DNA from: an uncultured Ruminococcus sp.
GTDB taxonomy: Bacteria; Bacillota; Clostridia; Oscillospirales; Ruminococcaceae
Direction: 5' to 3'
NCBI GenBank assembly: GCA_949291345.1
Contig: CASEVP010000030.1
Coordinates: forward strand, 1 to 42,977
DNA length: 42,977 bases
Position 1 is the stretch's first letter. Every line of letters begins with the position of its first letter. Of this stretch, positions 8,740 to 17,864 are shown piece after piece. The notes beneath the pieces were generated by a model. It was not told the DNA's origin, did not search any database, and was given only the letters and a program-made list of their open reading frames with translations. The translations under genes were made by a program, and so were the position numbers.

Positions 8740-9974
8740 AAAGAGTAGTAATTACCGGAATGGGAACAGTGAATCCCTTGGGCAGCAATCTGGGAAAATT
8801 CTGGGAGAATGTGAAAAAAGGCACCTTAGGCATTTCAAAGATTGACGCATTTGATACCACCGAAGTGGAAGTGAGTGTGGCAGGAATTGTGCGTGATTTT
8901 GAACCCACAGATTATTTTGACCGGAAACAGCTGCGTCATATGGAACGATTCACCCAGTTTGCGGTAGCGTCTGCGATGCAGGCAATGCAGGACTGCGGCA
9001 GTGATCTGAAAGATCTGGATCCTTATCGTGTAGGAGCAATTATTGGCTGTGGTATCGGGGGCTTGGAACTGACCCAGCAGGAACACAAAAAGTATTTGGA
9101 AAAAGGTCCTAACCGGATCTCTCCATTTTTCGTTCCTATGATGATTTCCAACATGGCTGCTGGCGAAGTAGCAATGCGTACCGGGTTCAGAGGGGATAAT
9201 TTCTGTACGGTAACTGCTTGTGCGTCTTCGACTCATGCCATCGGAGAGGCATTCCGCAAAATCAAAGACGGTTATCTGGACGCATGTCTGTGCGGCGGTA
9301 CTGAATCCACTATTACGGAATTTACATTGGGCGGATTTAAGACAATGAAGGCATTGACAAAGGCATCAGATCCCGCAAAGGCTTCCACGCCCTTTGACTT
9401 AAATCGAAGCGGTTTTGTGTTGGGAGAAGGCTGCGGCGTACTGCTGCTGGAAGAATATGAACATGCAAAGGCAAGAGGTGCGAAAATATATGCGGAATTG
9501 GCGGGATATGGTGCAACTTGTGACGCTTACCATATGACCGCACCGTCGCCCGAATGTCAGGCATCTGCACGTGCAATGGTAAATGCATATACGGAGGCAG
9601 GACTGAAGCCGGAAGATATCACTTATATCAACGCACACGGTACATCGACTGGTTTGAATGACAAGTATGAAACGACTGCCATTAAGATTGCTCTGGGTGA
9701 AGAACAAGCACATAAGGTGAAGATTAATTCTACTAAGTCTATGACTGGTCATATGCTGGGCGGTACGGGCGCTGTAGAGGCAATTGTTTCGGCAATGTCC
9801 ATCTATGACAGTTTCATTCACCAGACACTGGGCTATACCACACCGGATCCGGAATGCGATCTGGACTACTGCGTAGACGGACCGGTAGAAATGCCCGTAA
9901 ATGCCGTGCTGACCAATTCATTGGGATTTGGTGGACACAATGCGACACTTTGCCTAAAAAAGTGCGAAGACTAA
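8736..9974 (+). CDS. fabF: 3-oxoacyl-ACP synthase II (KAS II)
   Basis: Condenses acyl-ACP with malonyl-ACP during elongation. It has 412 residues, the usual size. The catalytic set is Cys162 in TACASSTHA, His301 in INAHGTSTG and His339 in SMTGHMLGG. The N terminus MKRVVITGMG is typical. The ribosome site is poor; an ATGA overlap with a small upstream frame (8650-8739) may supply translation. Twelve bases separate it from accB. No fabB or FabM-type isomerase is visible here, so how unsaturated fatty acids are made cannot be told from this window. Confidence 0.97.
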   Translation: MKRVVITGMGTVNPLGSNLGKFWENVKKGTLGISKIDAFDTTEVEVSVAGIVRDFEPTDYFDRKQLRHMERFTQFAVASAMQAMQDCGSDLKDLDPYRVGAIIGCGIGGLELTQQEHKKYLEKGPNRISPFFVPMMISNMAAGEVAMRTGFRGDNFCTVTACASSTHAIGEAFRKIKDGYLDACLCGGTESTITEFTLGGFKTMKALTKASDPAKASTPFDLNRSGFVLGEGCGVLLLEEYEHAKARGAKIYAELAGYGATCDAYHMTAPSPECQASARAMVNAYTEAGLKPEDITYINAHGTSTGLNDKYETTAIKIALGEEQAHKVKINSTKSMTGHMLGGTGAVEAIVSAMSIYDSFIHQTLGYTTPDPECDLDYCVDGPVEMPVNAVLTNSLGFGGHNATLCLKKCED

Positions 9975-9986
9975 GGAGAAACAAGG

Positions 9987-10469
9987 ATGAGCGAACAGAA
10001 GAACAACTATATTTTCAGTCAGATTTTTAGCAAGGATATGGAATCTGTAGAAAAGCTGGCAAAGCTGGTGGCAGATAACGACCTAGAAGAAATCACTGTC
10101 AAAGAGGGCGAGATGTCCATCACAGTAAAGGGGAAAAAATGTCCGCCTCCGTTGGTGGGTACAATGCCCATGATGCCGGCAGCATCGGCACAGACGACAG
10201 CAGAGTCTCCGGCTCAGGAAGAAAAACCGATTTCCGGTAAGGTAATTAAGGCGCCTCTGGTGGGGACATTTTATGCCGCACCGGCACCGGATCAGCCGCC
10301 ATTTGTACAGGTTGGTGATACGGTGAAAAAGGGGGATGTAGTGTTAATCATTGAATCCATGAAGCTGATGAACGAAGTAACCAGCGATGTGGATGGTGTA
10401 GTGAAAGAGATATTAGTCAATAACGGCGATGCAGTGGAGTATGATCAGCCGCTCATCGTTTTATCATAA
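9987..10469 (+). CDS. accB: Biotin carboxyl carrier protein of acetyl-CoA carboxylase
   Basis: Carries the biotin that shuttles carboxyl groups between AccC and the AccA/AccD carboxyltransferase. It has 160 residues: an N-terminal docking region, a Pro/Ala-rich linker around 53-82, and a biotinyl domain from about 84 to the end. The biotin site is Lys126 in ESMKLMNE; the usual EAMK is ESMK here, a common variant. The domain contains the APLVGTFY thumb sequence specific for AccB. GGAG precedes the ATG. It lies between fabF and fabZ as in many Clostridia operons. Confidence 0.96.
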   Translation: MSEQKNNYIFSQIFSKDMESVEKLAKLVADNDLEEITVKEGEMSITVKGKKCPPPLVGTMPMMPAASAQTTAESPAQEEKPISGKVIKAPLVGTFYAAPAPDQPPFVQVGDTVKKGDVVLIIESMKLMNEVTSDVDGVVKEILVNNGDAVEYDQPLIVLS

Positions 10470-10481
10470 AGGAGTGGAGAC

Positions 10482-10919
10482 ATGGCAGAGGTATTGTTGA
10501 ATCAGGAACAGATCAAACAAATTATTCCCCATCGTGACCCGTTTTTGCTGATTGACGAGGTGCTTGAAATGGAAGTCGGCAAAAAAGTTGTGGCAAGAAA
10601 GTATATCCGCGATAATGACTTTTGGTTCAAGGGCCATTTTCCCCAAAAGCCGGTGACGCCGGGGGTTTTAATGGTAGAAATGCTGGCACAGGCAGGCGCG
10701 GTGTGCATTCTGTCCCAACCGGAATTTAAGGGTAAAATTGCGCTGTTTGCCGGTATCGACAAGGCAAAATTCCGCAGACAGGTCGTGCCGGGTGATGTAT
10801 TGGATCTGAGCGTGGAGATCATTGCACAGCGTGGCCCCATGGGAGTTGGTAAGGCGGTCGCATCGGTGGACGGACAGAGAGCCGTTACCTGTGAGATCAA
10901 ATTTGCAGTAGAACAGTAA
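10482..10919 (+). CDS. fabZ: 3-hydroxyacyl-ACP dehydratase
   Basis: Dehydrates 3-hydroxyacyl-ACP to the trans-2-enoyl-ACP used by FabK. It is a hot-dog fold enzyme of 145 residues. IPHRDPFLLID (15-25), the catalytic His52 in GHFPQKPVTPG and Glu66 in VEMLAQAG are intact. AAAGGAGTGG lies just upstream of ATG 10482, 12 bases after accB ends. It is embedded between accB and accC, the typical Firmicutes order. Confidence 0.97.
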   Translation: MAEVLLNQEQIKQIIPHRDPFLLIDEVLEMEVGKKVVARKYIRDNDFWFKGHFPQKPVTPGVLMVEMLAQAGAVCILSQPEFKGKIALFAGIDKAKFRRQVVPGDVLDLSVEIIAQRGPMGVGKAVASVDGQRAVTCEIKFAVEQ

Positions 10920-10931
10920 GGCGGCGTTGGC

Positions 10932-12281
10932 ATGTTTAAGAAAGTATTGATTGCAAATCGTGGCGAGATCGCAGTACGAATCATTCGTGCCTGCCGTGAG
11001 GCAGGATTGCAGTGCGTGACGGTGTATTCTACGGCAGATAAAACGGCACTCCATGCGGAGATTGCGGATGAATCAGTGTGTATTGGACCGCCAACAGTGC
11101 AGGACAGCTATTTGAATATGCGTGCACTCATCTCTGCCTGCAAGAATACAGGTGCAACAGCACTTCATCCGGGATTTGGCTTTTTGTCGGAGAGTGCGGA
11201 GTTTGCACAGCTTTGCGCTGACAACAATATTACTTTTATCGGACCATCACCGTCATCCATCTCAATGCTGGGAGATAAGGCGCGGGCAAAGGAAACCATG
11301 AAATTGGCTGGAGTACCAGTTGTACCCGGCTCTGATGGCGCGGTTTCTTCTGTCGAAGAGGCAAAGAGAATTGCAGGTGAGATAGGTTATCCGGTATTGG
11401 TTAAGGCTTCAGCTGGCGGCGGCGGACGTGGTATCCGCCGGGTGGATTCTGAAGAGCAGCTGGAAGAGCAGATGTTGGTGGCAAAGGAAGAAGCAAAGAA
11501 ATTTTTTGGCAATGACGATGTGTATCTCGAAAAACTAATTGTAGGGCCTCATCATGTGGAAATTCAAATTATGGCAGATCAGCAGGGCAATACCGTGGCA
11601 CTAGGTGAGCGGGATTGCAGCATGCAGCGTCGAAATCAGAAGGTGCTGGAGGAGAGCCCCAGTCCGCTGATGACGCCGGAGCTGCGGCAAAAGATGCAGG
11701 AAGCGGCAGTGCGTGCGGCAAAGGCGTGCGGCTATTATAATGCCGGTACGATTGAATTTCTGGTGGATGATGAGCGGAATTTTTACTTTATGGAGATGAA
11801 TACCCGGATTCAAGTGGAGCACCCGGTAACAGAGTGGGTAACGGGTGTGGATTTGGTGCAGACGCAGCTTCTGGTGGCACAGGGACAGCCGTTACCCTTT
11901 AAGCAAGAAGACATTCAAGTAAAGGGACACGCCATCGAATGCCGTATCAATGCGGAAAATCCAGATAAGGGATTTCGTCCATCACCAGGAACTATACGCT
12001 CGCTGCATATTCCCGGAGGACCGGGCGTACGTATTGACAGCGCAGTATATCAGGGGTATACCATTCCGCCGTATTATGACTCCATGATCGCAAAGCTGAT
12101 CGTCCATGCCCCAACAAGAAAAGAAGAAATTATGAAAATGCGATGGGCGCTGGCAGAGTTTATTGTAGATGGAATTGATTCAAATATTGATTTTCAACTG
12201 CGCCTGATTAAAAATAAGGCGTTTGAAGCTGGTACATATGATAATACATTCCTGGAGAAATTTTTGCAGGAACAAAAATAG
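10932..12281 (+). CDS. accC: Biotin carboxylase subunit of acetyl-CoA carboxylase
   Basis: Uses ATP and bicarbonate to carboxylate biotin on AccB. It has 449 residues. The N-terminal FKKVLIANRGEIAVRI signature, the ATP-binding glycine loop SAGGGGRGIRR (about 160-170), the EMNTRIQVEHPVTE segment (about 286-299) and a C-terminal biotin-carboxylase domain are present. The start follows fabZ by 12 bases. A perfect hairpin follows its stop before accD, which may separate the AccBC and AccDA parts of the message. Confidence 0.97.
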   Translation: MFKKVLIANRGEIAVRIIRACREAGLQCVTVYSTADKTALHAEIADESVCIGPPTVQDSYLNMRALISACKNTGATALHPGFGFLSESAEFAQLCADNNITFIGPSPSSISMLGDKARAKETMKLAGVPVVPGSDGAVSSVEEAKRIAGEIGYPVLVKASAGGGGRGIRRVDSEEQLEEQMLVAKEEAKKFFGNDDVYLEKLIVGPHHVEIQIMADQQGNTVALGERDCSMQRRNQKVLEESPSPLMTPELRQKMQEAAVRAAKACGYYNAGTIEFLVDDERNFYFMEMNTRIQVEHPVTEWVTGVDLVQTQLLVAQGQPLPFKQEDIQVKGHAIECRINAENPDKGFRPSPGTIRSLHIPGGPGVRIDSAVYQGYTIPPYYDSMIAKLIVHAPTRKEEIMKMRWALAEFIVDGIDSNIDFQLRLIKNKAFEAGTYDNTFLEKFLQEQK

Positions 12282-12290
12282 TAAATATAA

Positions 12291-12334
12291 GGCAATACCG
12301 CACAATTCGAATGCGGGAATTGTGCGGTATTGCC
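12291..12334. repeat. Perfect 18-bp palindrome between accC and accD
   Basis: GGCAATACCGCACAATTC at 12291-12308 pairs without mismatch with 12317-12334, around an 8-base loop. No run of T follows, so it is not a standard terminator. It sits inside the operon, nine bases after the accC stop, and would form a very stable RNA hairpin. Its tip GGCAATACCG resembles GGCAACACCG at 3059-3068, the end of the MITE-like repeat, so it may be a minimal remnant of that family. A role in mRNA stability or partial termination is inferred. Confidence 0.7.
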
Positions 12335-12375
12335 ATAAATAATAAAAACGCAGAAAGTTAGGTGAGAAAGCGATC

Positions 12376-13233
12376 ATGGCGTTAGAAGAGTTGTTCAAAA
12401 ATGTCACGAAACGGTTCAATGATGATGCGGTGGAAGAACATGAGCCGACCATCAAATGTCCCCGCTGTCAGCAGCAGGTGCCGGAGAGCCGCTTTCAGGA
12501 ACTAAATAAGGTATGCCCGCACTGTAACTATCACGCACGGCTGACGGCGTCAGAACGGCTGCGGTTGACCGTAGACAACGGTTCCTTTGTCGAATATGAT
12601 GCGGGTATGCACAGCGACGATCCGCTGCAGTTTCCGGGATATGCCAAAAAAGTGGAATCACTGCAGATGATGACTGGACTGAAAGATGCTGTCATTACAG
12701 GGGAATGCACCATAAAAGGTTCCCATACTGTGATAATCATCATGGATTCTCATTTTATGATGGCTTCTATGGGCAGCGTTGTGGGTGAAAAGATTACACG
12801 TGCCTTTGAAACGGCCACAGAAAAGGGATTGCCGGTGGTGGCGTTTACAGCCTCAGGCGGCGCAAGAATGCAGGAAGGGATTCTTTCTCTCATGCAGATG
12901 GCGAAAACATCTGGTGCTGTGGCAAGACACAGCGAGGCAGGACTGCTTTATTTGACGGTGATGACAGATCCAACAACAGGTGGTGTAACGGCATCGTTCG
13001 CTTCTCTGGGAGATATTATTTTGGCAGAACCGAAGGTGCTGATTGGTTTTGCCGGAAGGCGAGTTATCGAGGGCACCATTCGGCAGCGTTTGCCCGACAA
13101 TTTTCAGTTGGCAGAATTCTTGCAGGAAAAGGGTTTTGTTGATATGATCGTGGAACGACGGAAAATGCGCAGCGTATTGTCACACTTGCTCAAATTGCAT
13201 GGATATGAAAAAAAAGAACAGGGAGGTGTGTGA
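12376..13233 (+). CDS. accD: Acetyl-CoA carboxylase carboxyltransferase, beta subunit
   Basis: With AccA it moves the carboxyl group from biotin to acetyl-CoA, giving malonyl-CoA. It has 285 residues. A zinc ribbon with Cys28, Cys31, Cys47 and Cys50 opens the protein, followed by a crotonase-type carboxyltransferase domain with [11 protein letters not shown] (about 156-166) and a [10 protein letters not shown] oxyanion region (about 200). AGGTGAGAAAG lies before ATG 12376. It is adjacent to accA, its partner, with one base between them. Confidence 0.96.
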   Translation: MALEELFKNVTKRFNDDAVEEHEPTIKCPRCQQQVPESRFQELNKVCPHCNYHARLTASERLRLTVDNGSFVEYDAGMHSDDPLQFPGYAKKVESLQMMTGLKDAVITGECTIKGSHTVIIIMDSHFMMASMGSVVGEKITRAFETATEKGLPVVAFTASGGARMQEGILSLMQMAKTSGAVARHSEAGLLYLTVMTDPTTGGVTASFASLGDIILAEPKVLIGFAGRRVIEGTIRQRLPDNFQLAEFLQEKGFVDMIVERRKMRSVLSHLLKLHGYEKKEQGGV

Positions 13234-13234
13234 A

Positions 13235-14065
13235 ATGGAACAAATGCAGCAGGAGGAAAAAAAGCGGCTGACTGCATGGGAACGGCAGCTGTTAATCCGG
13301 GATAAAAACCGGCCGACTGTGCGGGATTATATTCCTCGAATTTTCACAGACTTCTATGAAATGCACGGCGATAGAGGATTTGGAGATGATGGCGCTATCA
13401 TTGGCGGTATTGGTCGCCTGAACGGTTTGCCAGTAACGGTTCTTGCACAGGTAAAGGGACGGAATCTGAAAGAAAATAAGGCATCTAATTTTGCGATGCC
13501 ACATCCAGAAGGGTATCGTAAGGCACTGCGCCTTGCGCACCAAGCAGAAAAGTTTCACCGTCCGGTGATATGTCTGATTGATACGCCCGGTGCATTCTGC
13601 GGCGTAGAAGCAGAAGAAAGAGGACAGGGCGAAGCAATTGCCAGAAATATTGCAGAATTTATGATGTTGAAAACACCAGTGGTTTCTGTAGTGCTCGGAG
13701 AGGCCGGCAGTGGCGGCGCATTGGCTTTGGGTGTGTGCGATGCACTGGCAATGTTGGAAAATGCACTGTACTCCGTGATTTCTCCCCGGGGTGCGGCATC
13801 AATACTGTGGAAAGATGCGTCCAGAGAACAGGATGCCTGCGAAGTTATGCGGATTACCGCAGAAGATATGGTGGAATTTGGCGTGGCAGAAGCGATCATT
13901 TCAGAGCCAGAAGGCGGGGCACAAAACGATATAGACAAAATTTCTGGAAATATTAAGGAATATTTGGTAAAAACGATAGCAGAAAAATTACAAAAAAATA
14001 TTGACGTTTTACAAAAAGAACGGTATACTAAGTTTAGGAAAATCGGCGTGTTTGAAGAAAATTAA
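13235..14065 (+). CDS. accA: Acetyl-CoA carboxylase carboxyltransferase, alpha subunit
   Basis: Partner of AccD in the carboxyltransferase half reaction. I start it at ATG 13235, one base after the accD stop, because GGGAGG lies 8 bases before it; an in-frame ATG at 13199 would overlap accD. The product has 276 residues, shorter than the roughly 320 of E. coli but usual for Firmicutes. Conserved are [51 protein letters not shown] and [16 protein letters not shown], here cited in separate pieces. Its final codons contain the promoter of acpP. Confidence 0.95.
   Translation: MEQMQQEEKKRLTAWERQLLIRDKNRPTVRDYIPRIFTDFYEMHGDRGFGDDGAIIGGIGRLNGLPVTVLAQVKGRNLKENKASNFAMPHPEGYRKALRLAHQAEKFHRPVICLIDTPGAFCGVEAEERGQGEAIARNIAEFMMLKTPVVSVVLGEAGSGGALALGVCDALAMLENALYSVISPRGAASILWKDASREQDACEVMRITAEDMVEFGVAEAIISEPEGGAQNDIDKISGNIKEYLVKTIAEKLQKNIDVLQKERYTKFRKIGVFEEN
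14001..14029 (+). promoter_or_regulatory. Internal SigA-type promoter for acpP, inside the end of accA
   Basis: TTGACG at 14001-14006 and TATACT at 14024-14029 are spaced by exactly 17 bases. Initiation near 14036 gives a leader of about 115 bases before acpP. ACP is needed in far greater amount than the enzymes, so a separate promoter makes sense. Confidence 0.7.
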
Positions 14066-14150
14066 AAGACGCCAAATTCTGGAAGGGCTTTATGTCCGAA
14101 TCAGCGTCCCTCAGTGGGTGCATCATTTATATTATGGGAGGAACAAACAT

Positions 14151-14393
14151 ATGGCAAAGGAAGAAATTTTTGAGAAATTGAAGGAACTGGTAGTAGATCA
14201 GTTGGGTGTTGATGAAGATGAAGTTACCATGGAAGCAACCATGCAGGGTGATCTGGGAGCAGATTCCTTGGATTTGGTAGATCTGGTAATGAACGTGGAA
14301 GAAGAATTTGGTGTAAAGGTTGCAGATGAAGATCTGGAAAACATTAAGACGATCGGCGACATTGTAGATTACATCGAAGAAAACAAGGAATAA
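14151..14393 (+). CDS. acpP: Acyl carrier protein
   Basis: Small acidic carrier that holds growing acyl chains on a phosphopantetheine arm. It has 80 residues from ATG 14151, preceded by GGGAGGAA. The attachment Ser39 lies in [10 protein letters not shown], with the acidic helix II after it. An in-frame upstream ATG at 14001 overlaps accA and the promoter and is rejected. It is the last gene of the fatty-acid operon rather than next to fabH or fabF, with its own promoter at 14001-14029 and a terminator after it. Confidence 0.97.
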   Translation: MAKEEIFEKLKELVVDQLGVDEDEVTMEATMQGDLGADSLDLVDLVMNVEEEFGVKVADEDLENIKTIGDIVDYIEENKE

Positions 14394-14410
14394 TCGTTCA
14401 AAAAAGAGAG

Positions 14411-14452
14411 AAGGCCGGGCTTGCAGTGTGTTTGCGGGTTCCGGCTTTTTGT
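14411..14452 (+). terminator. Rho-independent terminator after acpP
   Basis: GCCGG near 14414 pairs with CCGGC at 14441-14445, followed by TTTTTGTT. It begins about 20 bases after the acpP stop and ends the fatty-acid operon. Confidence 0.75.
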
Positions 14453-14539
14453 TATGCATATGGAATATACAGTGAGAATGAAAAATCATGGGTCGGAAAA
14501 GAATTTGGGCGCAAAGAAGAGGAGAAAAACGGCAAATGA

Positions 14540-14568
14540 TTGACTTTATAGCGGAAATGGGTTATAAT
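14540..14568 (+). promoter_or_regulatory. SigA-type promoter of the polysaccharide export cluster
   Basis: TTGACT at 14540-14545 and TATAAT at 14563-14568 have a 17-base spacer. Initiation near 14575 leaves a leader of about 40 bases before the permease. No operator repeat was noticed, so expression may be constitutive. Confidence 0.75.
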
Positions 14569-14615
14569 AACATATACCCGTGTAAATGATGATAACATAG
14601 GCAGGAAGTATTTTT

Positions 14616-15392
14616 ATGAAAGTATTAAAAGAGATATATCAGTATCGTCAGATGATCTTCAGTCTGGTGAAAAAAGATTTGCGAGGCAGGTACAAAGGAT
14701 CTGTACTGGGCTTTTTGTGGACATTTATCAACCCATTAATGCAGCTAGTGGTGTATACGTTTGTGTTTACGTATATTATGAAAGCCGGTATTGATCGTTA
14801 TTATTTGTATTTGTTTGTAGCATTGATTCCTTGGATTTTCTTTTCTTCGTCCATTACGGGCGGATCTAGTTCCATTGTGGCACAGAAGGATTTGGTAAAG
14901 AAGATCTATTTCCCGCGTGAAGTAATCCCCATTTCCTATGTAACCAGTTGTTTTGTGAATATGATGCTGTGTTTTTTGATTATATTCCCTGTCATGTTCT
15001 TCGCCAAAATTCCTCTTAATCCGTTGGCGCTGTGCTGTTTGCCGGTGATTATGATTGTTGAGTATTTTTTGGCACTGGGCGTGGCGATGCTGGCATCGGC
15101 AGTTACAGTGTATTTCCGGGATTTGGAACATATCCTAGGTATTTTTACAATGGTGTGGATGTATATGACGCCAATTTTCTATTCTATGGAAATGATTCCT
15201 GAACGGTTTCACTTTGTGTATCACATTAATCCCATGTCATCGGTTATCAGCTGCTATCGGGATGTACTGTATTATTCCAGAGTACCGGATTTGTCCAGTC
15301 TGCTGGAGGCAGTAGTTTTAGGAGCGATATTTTTAGTTGTGGGAATGCTGGTGTTTGGAAAACTGAAGAAGGGCTTTGCGGAGGAATTGTAA
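14616..15392 (+). CDS. ABC-2 type polysaccharide exporter permease (Wzm/TagG type)
   Basis: Membrane half of an ABC exporter that moves finished lipid-linked polysaccharide or teichoic acid across the membrane. It has 258 residues and about six hydrophobic segments. The N terminus has KKDLRGRYKGSVLGFLW, the family signature just before the first membrane helix, and FINPLMQLVVY follows. The segment QKDLVKKIYFPREVIPISYV is also typical. ATG 14616 has AGGAAG upstream. It abuts the ATPase gene with no gap between stop and ATG. The exported polymer cannot be deduced; capsule, teichoic acid or O-antigen-like glycans are all possible. Confidence 0.92.
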   Translation: MKVLKEIYQYRQMIFSLVKKDLRGRYKGSVLGFLWTFINPLMQLVVYTFVFTYIMKAGIDRYYLYLFVALIPWIFFSSSITGGSSSIVAQKDLVKKIYFPREVIPISYVTSCFVNMMLCFLIIFPVMFFAKIPLNPLALCCLPVIMIVEYFLALGVAMLASAVTVYFRDLEHILGIFTMVWMYMTPIFYSMEMIPERFHFVYHINPMSSVISCYRDVLYYSRVPDLSSLLEAVVLGAIFLVVGMLVFGKLKKGFAEEL

Positions 15393-16655
15393 ATGGCGGC
15401 AGAAATCAAACAGGAAGATGTCATTGTCGTAGACCAGGTAAGAAAGAATTTTAAGGTTTATTTGGATAAAGGACAGAGTTTTAAAGAAAGGTTGCTGTTC
15501 CGCAGCCGCAGCCGTCACGAAAACCGACAGGTGCTGGATGGCATTTCGTTTACTGTAAAACGAGGTGAGGCGGTAGGACTGATCGGGCACAACGGCTGTG
15601 GAAAGAGTACAACATTAAAGTTATTGACCCGAATTCTCTACCCCGATAGTGGATCCATCATGATCAAAGGAAGAGTTTCAAGTTTGATCGAATTGGGTGC
15701 GGGCTTTCACCCAGATATGAGCGGTAGAGAAAATATCTATACCAATGCATCCATATTTGGGCTTACAAAAAAGGAAATTGACGAGCGGCTGGAGAAAATT
15801 ATTGCATTTTCAGAGCTGGAGGAATTTATTGACAATCCTGTGCGAACTTATTCCTCCGGTATGTATATGCGTCTGGCATTTTCCGTAGCCATCAATGTGG
15901 ACGCTGATGTATTGTTGATTGACGAGATTTTGAGCGTAGGAGACGCGAACTTTCAGGCAAAGTGTTTTCGGAAGTTGAAGGAAATTAAGGCAAAAGGAAC
16001 AACCATTGTGATTGTATCTCATGCATTGGGACAAATTGAGCAAATTTGTGAACGTTCGATCTGGATACACGATGGAAAGATACGTGCAGAAGGTCCTGCT
16101 CGTGAAGTGGATCTGGAATATATGGAGTTTATGGGGGAACAGATGCAGGAAACGGCACGAAAAGAGCGCCTGCAAAAACAGTCGAAAGAAACATCAAAAG
16201 AGGAAGATGAAGAGGAACCGCAGAATAAAAAACGCTGGGGAGATGGAAAAGCAAGAATACGAAAGATCCGGCTGACAGATGCGGATGGTGTTGAACAGAG
16301 TGTGTTCCGAACAGGGGACGAGATGCACATACAGTTGGAATATCAAGTGAAACAGCCTGTAACTGAGCCGGTGTTTGGTGTTGGGATATTTCGGCAGGAT
16401 GGATTGCAGTGTTATGGTACCAATACACGTATTGATCAGATTGATGTTTCTCAGCTGGTAACAGACGGCATAGTAGAATTGACATTGTCACCGCTGTATC
16501 TGCTGCCGGGGACATATACCATAGATTTGGCGATTGAATCCGGAGACGGAATCCCCGTGGATTATTTGAAGGAGGCAGCCGTAATACAAATGACGGCTGC
16601 TATAGGTGATGTGGGAGTGATGCGGATCCCTCACCGTTGGTCGATTTCGCATTGA
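15393..16655 (+). CDS. ABC polysaccharide exporter ATPase with C-terminal substrate-binding domain (Wzt type)
   Basis: Energises the permease encoded just upstream. The ATPase domain (about 1-245) has Walker A GHNGCGKST (65-73), the H/Q-loop LGAGFHPDMSGRENIY, signature YSSGM (153-157), Walker B VLLIDE (173-178) and the switch His in IVSHALGQ. A charged linker rich in Lys and Glu (about 250-285) leads to a beta-rich C-terminal domain (about 285-420). In Wzt proteins this domain recognises the end cap of the glycan. A methyltransferase directly downstream fits such a cap-recognition system. It starts right after the permease stop, so the two are co-translated in balanced amounts. Confidence 0.92.
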   Translation: MAAEIKQEDVIVVDQVRKNFKVYLDKGQSFKERLLFRSRSRHENRQVLDGISFTVKRGEAVGLIGHNGCGKSTTLKLLTRILYPDSGSIMIKGRVSSLIELGAGFHPDMSGRENIYTNASIFGLTKKEIDERLEKIIAFSELEEFIDNPVRTYSSGMYMRLAFSVAINVDADVLLIDEILSVGDANFQAKCFRKLKEIKAKGTTIVIVSHALGQIEQICERSIWIHDGKIRAEGPAREVDLEYMEFMGEQMQETARKERLQKQSKETSKEEDEEEPQNKKRWGDGKARIRKIRLTDADGVEQSVFRTGDEMHIQLEYQVKQPVTEPVFGVGIFRQDGLQCYGTNTRIDQIDVSQLVTDGIVELTLSPLYLLPGTYTIDLAIESGDGIPVDYLKEAAVIQMTAAIGDVGVMRIPHRWSISH

Positions 16656-16668
16656 GAGGAAACAAAAC

Positions 16669-17736
16669 GTGAGCAAACTAAAGGAGAACATAGCACAAAT
16701 ACAGGCGCAAAAAGGCTGGAAAGCAACATGGAAAAAAAAGCTGTTCGGCGGTATTTATAAGGCGCTGGAAGCGGCGCAGGAAGATGCGGAAAATCGGGAA
16801 CACAAGTTTGCCGAAGAGAAACGTATATTGGAACAGCAGCTTGCCGAAGAGCGGCGCATATTGGAACAGTTGCGAAACGATTTTGAGAGTGCGTGTGTCA
16901 ATCTGCGGCATAATAATGATACGTTGGATACCAACCGCAGTGAACTGGATCTGCTGAAGGTGCAGATGCGTGAGGTACAGCGAGGACAAGGTGGCCGGCA
17001 GCCGGTGAAACTAGAAAAAACAGTAGAGAACCAGACGGTATTGGCAAAAAAGATGCCGGAAGAGACGTATCAGGCAATCGAATATTTTGATTTTGAAAAT
17101 CATTTTCGGGGCAGCGTGGCACATATTAAGAAGATGCAGGAACAATACTTGCCTTATTTTTCAGGAAAACAGCATGTGTTGGATCTGGGATGCGGCAGAG
17201 GAGAATTCTTGTCACTGATGCATGATTATGGGATTCAAGCAAAGGGCGTGGATTTGTATGCACCTTATGTGGAATATTGTATAGCGCAGGGTCTGGAGGC
17301 TGTGTGCGGAGACGGCATTGCTTATTTGGCACAGCAGGAGCAGGTAGACGGGATATTTGTGGGACAGGTGGTAGAACACCTGCAAACAGAACAAATTGTG
17401 AGACTTTGCGAAATTGCCTATGAAAAGCTGTCCCAAGGTGGTTGTATGGTGATAGAGACACCGAATCCTACTTCGCTTTCTATCTATACTAATGCGTTTT
17501 ATATTGACCCATCCCACATCAAGCCAGTGCATCCGCTGACGATGCAATACTATTTGGAAAAGGCAGGATTTCAGAATATAGAGATCCTGTATACCGAGAG
17601 CAGTAAGCCGGATCGGCACATACCAGTGCTGCGGTGTGCAGGCGAAAATATTGAAGAATTCAATACGGCAATGCAGCAGGTGGCGCAGATGCTGTATGGA
17701 AGTCAAGATTATGCTGCGATTGCCATAAAGACTTGA
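16669..17736 (+). CDS. SAM-dependent methyltransferase with N-terminal coiled coil
   Basis: Starts at GTG 16669 with GAGAGGA upstream; 355 residues. Residues 30-105 form a predicted coiled coil with a repeated EERRILEQ-like heptad. A class I methyltransferase domain follows, with motif I HVLDLGCGRGEF (169-180), acidic motif II KGVDLYAPY and VGQVVEHL. The C-terminal part has IETPNPTSLSI and HPLTMQYYLEKAGF, typical of glycan methyltransferases. Coiled-coil methyltransferases next to Wzm/Wzt pairs, such as WbdD, terminate chains and set their length. I infer a similar capping role; the methylated residue is unknown. Confidence 0.82.
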   Translation: MSKLKENIAQIQAQKGWKATWKKKLFGGIYKALEAAQEDAENREHKFAEEKRILEQQLAEERRILEQLRNDFESACVNLRHNNDTLDTNRSELDLLKVQMREVQRGQGGRQPVKLEKTVENQTVLAKKMPEETYQAIEYFDFENHFRGSVAHIKKMQEQYLPYFSGKQHVLDLGCGRGEFLSLMHDYGIQAKGVDLYAPYVEYCIAQGLEAVCGDGIAYLAQQEQVDGIFVGQVVEHLQTEQIVRLCEIAYEKLSQGGCMVIETPNPTSLSIYTNAFYIDPSHIKPVHPLTMQYYLEKAGFQNIEILYTESSKPDRHIPVLRCAGENIEEFNTAMQQVAQMLYGSQDYAAIAIKT

Positions 17737-17864
17737 GATACTTGATGTAAGAAAAGATGCTGTTAAAAAACACCCAATGCTTTGGTTGATATTATGGTGG
17801 CTTTAGGCGTGAGTTGGCGTGTTCAAAAGAGAAATAGAATGAGAGAAGAAAGGGTAGTTATACT

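Noticed and set aside
13199..13234. accA start overlapping accD
   Set aside because: The GGGAGG site fits ATG 13235, and the extra residues are just the other frame of the accD end.
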